A stretch of DNA of 64,000 nucleotides from Cunninghamia lanceolata (Eukaryota; Streptophyta; Pinopsida; Cupressales; Cupressaceae), in NCBI GenBank assembly GCA_027924645.1, contig BSBN01000252.1, positions 2,914,001 to 2,978,000 of the forward strand. Reading direction: 5' to 3'. Below the pieces are notes generated by a model that worked only from the letters and a program-made list of their open reading frames with translations, ran no database searches and was not told where the DNA came from. Below, piece by piece: positions 47,723-58,110 of the stretch (its first letter is position 1; each line of letters starts with the position of its first letter). Position numbers and translations under genes: made by a program.

Positions 47723-48010
47723 TGAATTGTTGGGATATGGTGTTGTACACCATTGCATATTTTTGATATATTTTTATAATGTTGTAATTAAATAATTATT
47801 TAGTTGTGATGCACCTAGGTGGTGTGGTTAATCACACTATGTAATTATTTGGGTCCACTTTATGTTGTATTGTAACATTGGGATATTATTTGTATTATTT
47901 GATTAATTGGAAAAATGTAGTACCAATAGTCAAATGTGGGGTCAAGTGGTTTTGTGTAACCCATGGTTTTGGGGCACATGGTTTTCTCAATGTAATGTGT
48001 GAGCTTATAT

Positions 48011-48018
48011 TATAAAAG
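48011..48018 (+). promoter_or_regulatory. Putative TATA box in the LARD-2 LTR
   Basis: TATAAAAG, also at 53084-53091 in the other LTR and at both LARD-1 LTRs. Conservation across the divergent pair supports a promoter role. Confidence 0.55.
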
Positions 48019-48210
48019 CAAGCACAAGGTTATTATTTGAGGTTGGTTGGATATTTCATTGTAGGTGAACGGGGGTTTTGTGAGAGGTTGTCATTGTATT
48101 GAGCTCTCTCCTGTAAGTGCAGATTGTGAAGCATGGTAGGTGATGTGTGGATTCATGCTTGTACACGTGGAGGCTGCATTGGAGGTGCTTGATGGTTCAG
48201 GGGTGTTCAT

Positions 48211-48396
48211 GGAGGCTCATGAAATGTATTGTAATGTTTCATTGCTGAATAATACATGTGAGCATGGATGCCTTTGGAGGCTGGGTTTTTCCCGGCAAAA
48301 CACCCCTGGAGGCTCATGAAATGTATTGTAATGTTTCATTGCTGAATAATACATGTGAGCATGGATGCCTTTGGAGGCTGGGTTTTTCCCGGCAAA
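48211..48396 (+). repeat. 97-bp tandem duplication in LARD-2 5' LTR
   Basis: 48211-48299 is identical to 48308-48396. The 3' LTR has one copy, so the duplication followed insertion. Confidence 0.93.
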
Positions 48397-48531
48397 GGGT
48401 TTTCCCAGGGTATATATTGTGTTTCCTTGTTGCTTGTTCATTGATCTTTTGCATTATGGTTGTTTCTGCATCTTGTTTCTCCTATTAGGTTATGTGGAAT
48501 TGGTTTAATAAGACCTGAAAATTTCTAACAG

Positions 48532-48545
48532 TTGGTATCAGAGCC
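48532..48545 (+). other. LARD-2 primer-binding site
   Basis: TTGGTATCAGAGCC, Met-tRNA type, one base after the LTR. Confidence 0.93.
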
Positions 48546-51500
48546 ATGTTTATGGTTGAGGGAGGTGTGAGCTCCTTGGATGTGTATAACCCTTATGTGT
48601 GTAGATCAGGTGCAAAATGGAAGCCATGGCAATGCATGGAAGGATTGAAGGCATTACAAGGTTTTGTGCAAGTTGTATTGCAGATTGGGGGTTCTGGGTA
48701 TTGGAGATTTGCCGTGCATATTGCAGATCTGGTGATTGAAAAATCATGGTTGAAGAGGGTTTCTATGGTTTGGCTTCATGAAGGTTTTGAGGAGGAAATT
48801 TCACAAATGACCTCCTGGGACAAAACAGACCTTGCCATTGAGTCCAGGAGGCCTGAGAGATGAAGATTCATATAAAATATGCCCATGTTCGATTATAGGA
48901 GCAAAATGCAAAAAAAATTAGCCACCACAAGTACGGTTGTATGGCTGTAGAGGTACACAGAGATTTAAAAAAAATTACTTGCACAATGTTGGATTTTTTC
49001 TATAGTTGAGCAAAAAATTTTGATTAAAAAACCAAACTATAGAATGAATTTTTTTAAAAGATATGAAAAAAATTAAAATTAAAATTAAAGGGGGGACGGG
49101 GGTCCACAGACCCCCGTACCGTGCAATCTGTGCAGGCCCTACAGAAAGTATCGGCAAGTACCACCGGTCCCCCATCCTCCCGTCATCCATGGCAACCCCT
49201 TAACGGGTTTTAGAAAAAAAAAACTTAAATTTTTTTTATTAAACCTTCTTAAAAAAAGGGTCCCCTCACGAGGCATTTAAAAGTTTTTAAAAAAAAAAAT
49301 TATTAAACTTTTTTTAAAAAAGGTTTTGGGCGGTGGAAGTTTTTTTTTATATGACAGCTATTAAATTTTATATTTTGGACTTTAATAAATTTAAAACCTC
49401 CTTATATATGTTTTGGAGTCCGATGGAAATAAGACAAATTGGAAAACTCCTACAAATCCGCTGTCAAAGACAAATGATGCAGTCAACCCAGTCATATGCC
49501 ACATAAGTGCCACATGTGTTTTTTGCCCAGTCAGCATGATGATGTCAGCAATGACATCATCATGGTACCAAGGGCCCACTAGGGGTCCATATTTAGCCCT
49601 AGGAGTGCCTTTTCTTCGGGGGGCATTACTTTCACATACAGTATCAGTTTTCTGACTTCTTATAGGCGTCGGAAAGCTCTCTCTAAGAACTACATAGTGG
49701 TATAGGTTTGGTCATCAGATTTTTCTGTTTGTGTCAGAATTTGGTACCTAAATCCTGCTTTGCTCCAGTACAGTTTTATACTCATAACTTTTTCATACAG
49801 AATTAGATTTTTGATTTTAGATAGGCGTTGGAGAGCTATTGCTATGTACTATAGTTTGGATCATGTAGATTTTTAGTTTGGTGTGCAGAGAGAGTGTTGT
49901 ACTTGTTTGATCACTTGTAGGAGCCTAAGATTCAGAGTGTGTTTACGAGTGCATTCAGATGGATTTTTTTGGCACAAACTTGTGGGAGTACTTGTTGTTA
50001 TGAGACCATCAGCATGGTATAGCAGGTTTTTAGATTTGGTGCTTCCTGATATAGGTTTATAGGTGTTTTCAGAGTTTGGACTTTGATGGAGACATGTACA
50101 AGTTATCTTTTGGTTTGAGGATATGGTTGATACTCGTGTGAGGCTTGGAGTCTCGTTTCAGTGGGAGTTGAGTATAGGTACAGTAATGACGATGATTATG
50201 GTGTCATGGATATGCATGCACATTTTTGCATTGGCACGACATGATCATGTATGTGATTGACAGGTATGGGCTATGATGTTTGATTCATGATTACAGGTGG
50301 TGTTGTGGTGTTGTTTTTAGGGGATTGTTCTTATCTCCTGGATGCTTGATTAGTTCCTTGACTATGGTATTTGTTTGTGGACTTGTTGGCACATCAAATC
50401 TAGAGTTGATTTGGTGTTTGAGTCTTGGAGTCTACATGTTATCTTCTTTGATATATCAGTTTGCATGTTACATTTGTTTTGGATCTACGAGTTATGTAGT
50501 TTTGTGGATTAGCTACCCCTTGGCTACAATGAGATGACTCAGATATGGACTGTCTATATCCACCAGATTGATTCAGTGTTTATGCAGACTTCATTAGTTG
50601 GTCGTGTCTATGGTCATTTGTGCATTGGTATGTTGCATTGGGATAAGAGGATGGATAATTAGAGTGCCTGGATAGTCGGTTGTTGGGACTTGCAGCATGT
50701 TTATCATGATGTCATGGAGAGCTTGAATACATGGTTCTATGTTAGCTTTTGACAGTGATGGTTTTATCTTCTTGTTTGGAGATTTTGGTTCACTAGACCT
50801 TTTGGGAGCTGTTGATGTTATAGTGGGATTCCTTGATTGGTTTGGGGCCATGGATAATCTTCATTTAGGAGATGGTTACTTTGTTGTCATGGATAGGTCG
50901 GTATCACGATTCAGTGGGAGCTTAGGCAGCATGTTGGATTCATCATACATGATGGATGATCTTCTGCAGTGGATGTTGGTGTCATGGAGGAGCTCTTGGT
51001 TTTGAGGGTTCTTTGACATTTTTAGTTTAGTTGTCAGTAGATGGTTATCTTCATGTGAGTGGAGATGTCGGCATCTTGGTTTACCATGGAGGACTTCTTT
51101 GAGTTTTTGGTCGAGGTGTCAGGTTTATGATTTGTCACTATGACATGCTTATCTTTGATTTAGAGATGTTGATATTGTGTCTTGATTCTTGATACCAGTT
51201 TAGAGTTTTGACATGATACAGGTTCTCTTGAGATAGAATGTATGCATCATTGTACGCTTTGTTGCATGTGATCTTCTTACGAGTAGATGGTTAGATCATG
51301 ATGTCATGATAGGCTTATTGATTATGCAGATATGTAGTAGGAGCATTGATAGTGGTCTTGTTTATTCTCTTGGTATTGAGTACTTTGATCATTTACTTGA
51401 TTACTTCATGATGGTGCTATGTTGCATTTGGAGTTTGGCATGTATTGGTTAGTTACAGGTGCTCTTGGATACTTGGAGACTTAGGTGAGGCTAGAGTTCT

Positions 51501-52787
51501 CTTGTGATTAGAGACACTTGTTGAGACAATTATTCTTTAGAGGGTTCAACAGATAGACCAAGGAGCCTTACACTTGTATATGGACGTGAGTTCATTATGG
51601 ACTTAGAGGAGATTGTTCTTGGAGAGAGTCTATGTGACTTGGTGTATTCTGGAGGAGCATTCTCATTCCCCACTCTTGGTCTACTCGGCGATTTATCATC
51701 TATGAGGTATTGCCCCTCCTTTTAGATGCATTTTACTTTATGTTTCATCTTCTCATAGATATGGATCTTGAGCTACAGTTATTGGTTCTGGAGGGTTCAT
51801 TTGAGGCATGTTAGCATGGTTATCTCCTTGTTCATATAGTTTGATTTATGATGTTCATTATGAGGAGTTTAGGAGATGTGATTGGGCTTATTCCTGGTTA
51901 TGGAATAATTATGAGTTTGATCTACCTTGATTAGAGAGGCTTACATCCATGTTGGTTACACGTTATATATGTTCATTTGATCTTATGAGATTGAATGGTT
52001 GGGTGTTGTTGAGGCTTTTCATTTGGGGTTGTAGAGGAGATCATACTTGACACAGCTTAACACTTTGAGGTGTTTGTAGAAGGACATTATGATTTACAGG
52101 TTTCCTCTCTTTGTCTTATGACTATTTCCTAGCGGATCATGTTGATATGGTTGGGCTTGGGAGAATTATGGTGACATGTTGTGAGAGAGTATGCAGTGAT
52201 TTATCATGCCTGTGTGGATCATTGTGATTGTTCTTGATACTACATTGGCTTGTTGATTAGCCACTCCTTGATTTGAGTGTTGATTGATAGACTTGGTATG
52301 CCATGGATCTATTTTCAGATTTAACATTACCCATGCAGTGGGAGTTCCTGGATGTATGTGTTCTTCATTGACAGGTTTTATACATGGAGCTTGTGATTGT
52401 AGTATATGGGTTGGATATGTTGTTGGCATGAGTTTATTGATGTTGTTGATACCTATGAGGTATGGATGGTTGGATGTATTAGCATATGTTGTGGGTTCTA
52501 TTTCTAGTCATGTGGGTTTTTTACCTTTGACAGCAGCTTGGAGCCTTATGATTCACTTGGATTTTATGCTTGTGTTCTTTAGATTGGTGCATCTTCACCT
52601 TGGCATGTTCCTTTCCTTCCATAGGTGGCATGTTGGAGGATGGCAGGAGTTCTTACTTGAGATGGTGGTCACTTTGATTTTATTGCAGGTATCTTGATGG
52701 AGCACGAGAGTATTCTAGAGATTCATGTGATTTCATGTTTGCTTATGATGATGTATTTCATGTATTGACCCTTATGCAATGTATACA
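48546..52787 (+). other. LARD-2 internal region, non-coding
   Basis: No frame shows a retroelement domain. It contains a GC-rich island (49090-49210), two copies of an ATAGGCGTYGGARAGCT phrase (49662-49678, 49821-49837) and extra polypurine octamers AGTGGGAG at 50160, 50913 and 52337. T- and G-rich on the plus strand over 49700-52780, with recurring ATGATGTCATG phrases. Confidence 0.65.
49090..49210 (+). other. GC-rich island inside LARD-2
   Basis: GGGGGGACGGGGGTCC and CCCCCGTACC can pair. Position matches the LARD-1 island. A1 to A-rich DNA surrounds it. Confidence 0.5.
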
Positions 52788-52800
52788 ACAAGTGGGAGAA
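52788..52800 (+). other. LARD-2 polypurine tract
   Basis: ACAAGTGGGAGAA directly before the 3' LTR. Confidence 0.88.
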
Positions 52801-53506
52801 TGTTGGGATATGGTATTGTACACCACTGCATATTTTTGATATATTTTTATAATGTTGTAATTAAATAATTATTTAGTTGTGATGCACCTAGGTGGTGTGG
52901 TTAATCACACTATGTAATTATTTGGGTCCACTTTATGTTGTATTGTAACATTGGGATATTATTTGTATTATTTGATTAATTGGAAAAATGTAGTACCAAT
53001 AGTCAAATGTGGGGTCAAGTGGTTTTGTGTAACCCATGGTTTTGGGGCACATGGTTTTCTCAATGTAATGTGTGAGCTTATATTATAAAAGCAAGCACAA
53101 GGTTATTATTTGAGGTTGGCTGGATATTTCATTGTAGGTGAACGGGGGTTTTGTGAGAGGTTGTCATTGTATTGAGCTCTCTCCTGTAAGTGCAGATTGT
53201 GAAGCATGGCAGGTGATGTGTGGATTCATGCTTGTACACATGGAGGTTGCATTGGAGGTGCTTGATGGTTCAGGGGTGTTCATGGAGGCTCATGAAATGT
53301 ATTTTAATGTTTCATTACTGAATAATACATGTGAGCATGGATGCTTTTGGAGGCTGGGGTTTTCCCTGCAAAGGGTTTTTCCAGGGTATATCTTATGTTT
53401 CCTTGTTGCTTGTTCATTGATCTTTTGCATTATGATTGTTTCTGCATCTTGTTTTTCCTATTGGGTTATGTGGAATTGGTTTAATAAGACCTACAAATTT
53501 CTAACA
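52801..53506 (+). repeat. LARD-2 3' LTR (706 bp)
   Basis: Single copy of the unit duplicated in the 5' LTR. TATAAAAG at 53084-53091. Confidence 0.93.
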
Positions 53507-53511
53507 CGAAT

Positions 53512-53881
53512 CACTCCCAGCAAATATTCATATCTTGTACCTAGACAAGATTGTATTATGCTGGGGCACAAGACACATCGTCACTTGGCTCCTTATACCT
53601 TGGTGCATAACGTCTAGTGTTATATCAAACATCATGGTTGCTCACCGTCATTGCAGCATAATGCATCCTTCCCTTTTTCTTCTATCCATCCCCTTATCTT
53701 TCTTCCTTGACCAATCCCTTTCATTTCGAGAGCCTACCCATGTTTGTCCAACTCGCCTATCCTCTCAAGGGGGCATCAGCATCCTATCCTTTCATCTTCT
53801 ATCCATACCTTTTCTTTTTTGAAATGATGTTACTCAACATAAATCTCATCATCTTGAACATCATCTCAAAGAGGGGCAAAA
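53512..53881 (+). other. LARD-3 3' internal end with polypurine tract
   Basis: C/T-rich non-coding DNA ending in AAAGAGGGGCAAAA (53868-53881), the tract before the 3' LTR. Confidence 0.7.
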
Positions 53882-54607
53882 TGTAGGCACTTAAAATTGT
53901 CCATGTCCTAAACAACACCTAGTCGACACTTTACTAGACATCATATGCCATTTTGTCCTAATCCCACTTGCAATTAAATAAATCTTATTTGTACCCCTTT
54001 CACATGTCTTGAATAATTTAAATAAAATAATTTAGATTATTCCCTCATCCTATACCACATGCAAACAAGTGTCACATGCACAACTAATTTAAATAAACTT
54101 TTATTTAAATTAGACTTATCCTATAAGTGTCACTTCATAAAATCCCACTTATTCCCACTCTTCTCCTAATTTTGGCTACTTGTCATAACCCTTTATGGTG
54201 CATCATAAGCACTAAGTTTGGCTTTCAATCCTAGCCATTCACTTCACACAATTGACTTTTAATCTTAGCCATTCATTTGATCCCCTTTCCCTCTATAAAT
54301 CAAACTTCATTTTCCTATCCAAACTCTCACACTTTCTCTACTCACACACTCATACAAATCATTTTCATACAATCATACAATCCTGAGCTCTATTATGTTG
54401 CAACTGTGAGCAATCAACAAACCTTTGACATCGTGCATCCTCATGCAAGATAGAGAAGAGCCATGGAGATCAATCAAACATAGCATGGATTTGGTTTGCT
54501 TTGCATATCTATTTTTGTTTTCATTCTAGTTTGTCCTTCATGGTGCATAGTTAGGATTTAGTTAGTTCTCTATTTTTTAACACTAAATCTAATTTTCCCT
54601 AGCCACA
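53882..54607 (+). repeat. LARD-3 3' LTR (726 bp)
   Basis: The start is fixed by the tract and by the match to 25907. The end is set by TSD CATTG (54608-54612) after CCACA. The last 440 bases have no second copy in the window. Confidence 0.75.
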
Positions 54608-54612
54608 CATTG

Positions 54613-57600
54613 TACATACAATGATGTCAAGTATGCATCAAACACTATTGTGTGTAGTGTGATGATAGCATTTAAGTGTTGTTTATTAAAAAATTATTGC
54701 ACATGTTGATGTTTATGTCCGTGAGTAATTATGGGCATGAAATTTGCCTTCTAGCTGCTCTCTCCACATTAATATCCCATATATGCACTCATTAAATAGA
54801 TAAGGATCAGCAAAAAACCTAAGTTTTCTAATTAATGCACCGTGACATTTCCAAGGTTAGTGCCTAGTTTTGACACTAGATCCAAGATTCATTCAAACCT
54901 CCAAAGTAAAACCCATATGACCCTTAATTTATTTTATGTGCTCAATATTATTGTCTTCATGAACCCCCCACATGCATTGACTATATCTCCCTAATGTTAC
55001 ATTCAACTCCCTAGGAAAATATTGCTTTATCTAAATAATATTACATTCAACTCCCTGAGGAAATATTGCTTTATCTAAAGTGTGGTGTCCCATTTCAAGA
55101 TGAACCACAACTTCATATATTATTAAATATTTTGTGCAAGGTGTAAAACACCTTTCCCAATAATTCTAAACTCCATTAATACATCTAGATCCTTCTAAGG
55201 GTCTACACTTTGCATAAGGGACTCTGTTCTTCCCTTGCTTGGGTAGAATATTCAATTCCTAGCTTTTCTTTCACCAGTCAAAACTTTTAAGGTCTCTAAA
55301 CATCTTATCATTCATTGTCCCACTTTTGTGGAAGCTCAAAACCACTTGAGATCACTTTTTTATCTTGGTTGTGATCTCTTAAGGCTTATTTATTGTTTTC
55401 CCTACATATGGACAACCCCAAGCATAATTTGTAATTATTTGTATATGTTATGTAATTAAATTACAACCTTCCAAGGCCCTTAACTCATTGTCTTGGAATA
55501 TTTGCATACTTCTAAGGATTATTTATCATTAACCCCTACACTTCTTAGCCTTGCATAAGCTTAGAGCCCCAAAACAAGAACATTGTTATCATTGCTAGTT
55601 GGAGACACTATTATTTAGTTCCTCTATTTTGTCATCCTTCTCACTTTTTAATGTTTTTGTACTTGATTATACATTAGGACAACCTTTAGACAACATCAAA
55701 AAATTTCTCAACATTTCTATACATTGAATATACATCTAAAACATCAATTTAGGCATAAAATAAACATTCTTTCATGCTAATTTTATATCAGACCTTATAG
55801 GACAACATCATATCAGCTATAGTTTTAATTTCCTTTGAATTCTTTAAACTTTTTTAATCATCACACATAAATTATAAATCATCATTTAGCTACATACAAA
55901 CATTATAAACACTTAGACTTACATATTAAAGTTTGGTTGCATAATAGAACACATTAAACAAAAGGTGCATTATTGTTATATCATTTTGATAATTAGAATC
56001 TCATAATTTTCACTTTATCTTGTTTTATTTAATTTTATTGATTCATTTGAAATTGTACAGGTTAAAACATTACATTTAGTAGAAGATCATACAGGGAAGT
56101 CCATTTAGGAAATCTACAATTAGACAATACATTCATACTAGTTGCATTCAAATAGGCATATTTTTCTTTCTTACATATGTAAGCTAGTCTTAACCATTGC
56201 ATTAGTTAGTAAACATATTAAACTTTAGAAAACACAAAAAATAGAAAAAATAGAAAAACCAAAATGTTAATTAGGTTTGACATTGCATACCCACACATTC
56301 ATGTGCCTCATGATCTAACTAGACACCATAGGGATGTTACAATAAGAGGGCTTTCTCCCTCTTTCATTTCTAGTTATCCTCCTTGAGAAACTTGTGCTAA
56401 AATACAATTGAGAATCAATACAACATCATAGGTACCAAGGCTCACACCTGCACTCCAACATAAATTTAGGTGCTTTGAAATTACATCTCCCAATACTGAG
56501 CTATTGTTGCCCCTCAAACAAACATAGCTAATAATCCTATTTTCCATCCTGAAGACCTCCATAGGATACTCTAAGGATTAAGACACATATTGATTTATCC
56601 ATAGGTCTCTCATTTTGGTTTTTGTTACTTAATTGATGTGTTTATCAAGACCCTTATGATTGACTCTATTTGACCACATGACATGATGTAGCCATTAAAC
56701 ACACTTGTTGAACCCTAACCTTCTTGACAACTAGATAGAATTATTCCATTCAAAAAGATAACATAACTTGGATTGACATGATTCACACTTGGGGTATCTA
56801 TTATGAGGCTTCTCCTTAATGTGGTCATAAAGCCTTGATTTAGGTTTTCTCTTATGGATTTGTTTCAAGGACATAGCAACTTGCTCTGACATAACCCCAA
56901 GAAGTCATGTGGTGTGGTAATTTTTTCAAAATATTTCCTAAACATGTACATTTAGTGAACCCAATGTCAACTAAATAGTCTTTTGAGCATGTTTCCCTTA
57001 TTTTCTTATAACATGTTTGGGTGTGAGTGCCCTCATTTTCCAATTAGATATCACACTTAGGAAGAGCTTTTAGATAGTTATGCTTGTCAACCTATAAAAA
57101 ATGAACCTATGCCTTCAAAAATCCACTCTTTTAATATGTTTCATGATGTCAACAAAAATCCTAGTATGTTGATCCCCTACTACTGGAATCAACCACCTTA
57201 TGTTAGCTAAGACAATCAATATAAATACTTTACTCATGAAACCTAATCATTTAGCACTACTTACAAAAATAAATACAAATGACTCTAGTACTTTAAGAAA
57301 TGGTTGGATACCCTTAGACTTTAATATGAGTAATGGGATAAAGTACAATACACCTATCCACACCAACCTTATGAATGTGTGACTATTAAATCTTGTCTCC
57401 TTGTGCCTTGTCACGTGATTGACTATTCACCTCTTCTCTTTGATCAATTGATAGAACATTGCATAGTATATGGTGATCAATCCTTGGAGAGGGATCTTGG
57501 TGTACCACACACCCTCTTGAGTCTACCTAGGAATAGAATGGCGTCGAAGTACCTTTATATGCTTAAAATAGCAAATTGTCAAGAGTAGAGCACTCTTGAA

Positions 57601-57640
57601 GAATATGATATTCCTAAGGACCCAAATTCCCTTGAAGAAC
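54613..57640. other. AT-rich decayed DNA, no gene
   Basis: Short frames without conserved content on both strands. A local duplication lies at 54997-55079. Near 55135-55160 the phrase GTGCAAGGTGTAAAACACC resembles the start of the LARD-type LTR and may mark an old LTR. Confidence 0.4.
54997..55079. repeat. 44-bp tandem duplication
   Basis: TTACATTCAACTCCCT and the following bases to CTTTATCTAAA occur twice at an offset of 44, with two or three differences. Confidence 0.8.
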
Positions 57641-58110
57641 AAAGCTCTCTTATTGACCAACCTCCTTCCTTCCCCAAGATCTTTTGGACCCTTTACTTTG
57701 ATAGGTTCAAGAGTAGTGTGAGGGAAGGAGTAGTTATCATATTGATTTCTCTTGAGGGGAGGGATTTTCCCTTTGATTTTCAATTAGACATGTACTACAT
57801 AAAAAATATAGCTGAGTATGAGGCTTCAACCTAAGGAGTCATGATCACTTAATGCATGGGTGTTAAAAACCTTATAGTTTCCAAGGATTCATAGCTTATT
57901 GTTAACTAAGTTTTTTGAGCTTATCAAATGATTTTTGAATGTTTACATCCTTATAGTGAAGCTATTCAAGAGATAATTCAATAGTTTAAATTATTTTCAT
58001 TCAATCTATTCCTAGATAGGAGAACTATATGGTCAACTACATGGCTACTTCTTCAGCCATGTTCCACCCTAATTCTTAATTTTAGGATTCAAAATTCATA
58101 GTTGCTATGT
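57641..58110 (+). pseudogene. Ty3-gypsy RNase H relic (Tat-like)
   Basis: The plus strand translates to WTLYFDRFKSSVREGVVII and, across stops, NIAEYEAST and GVKNLIVSKDS. These match the WxxYFDGS, NNxAEYEAL and VFGDSELIV motifs of the second RNase H carried by Tat-type gypsy elements. Gly to Arg after FD and several stops show long decay. The open frames at 57200-57588 upstream may be earlier parts of the same element, but I recognise nothing in them. Confidence 0.6.

Larger units (their letters stand above)
47728..48530 (+). repeat. LARD-2 5' LTR with internal duplication
   Basis: 803 bp: exactly 97 longer than the 3' LTR because of a tandem duplication (48211-48307 and from 48308). Confidence 0.93.
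47728..53506 (+). mobile_element. LARD-2: coding-free LTR element (5779 bp)
   Basis: LTRs 47728-48530 and 52801-53506, TGTTGGG to TTCTAACA. Flanks TGAAT (47723-47727) and CGAAT (53507-53511) are a duplication with one change. The internal region is 4270 bp with primer site and polypurine tract but no gag or pol motif on either strand. I count about 19 substitutions between LTRs (about 2.7%). It shares the tract, TATAAAAG box, GC-rich island and internal phrases with LARD-1, which lies in the opposite orientation 28 kb away. Confidence 0.92.
25907..54607 (+). mobile_element. LARD-3: large LTR element hosting the nested insertions
   Basis: The start TGTAGACAC at 25907 matches the start of the right LTR (TGTAGGCAC, 53882), which follows a polypurine tract. 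A 5-bp CATTG at 25902-25906 matches CATTG at 54608-54612. After removing the outer gypsy (15667 bp) and LARD-2 (5779 bp) the element is about 7.2 kb. Its internal region has no pol, only a Pro/Ser/His-rich broken frame with a G-patch-like motif. The 5' end is rearranged: 304 bp of LTR, then an inverted copy of its own internal sequence. The right LTR end relies on a short duplication and is the least certain boundary. Confidence 0.72.

Noticed and set aside
48546..48863. 105-codon frame right after the LARD-2 primer site
   Set aside because: Position suggests gag, but there is no gag motif, zinc knuckle or LARD-1 counterpart, and the composition matches non-coding surroundings.
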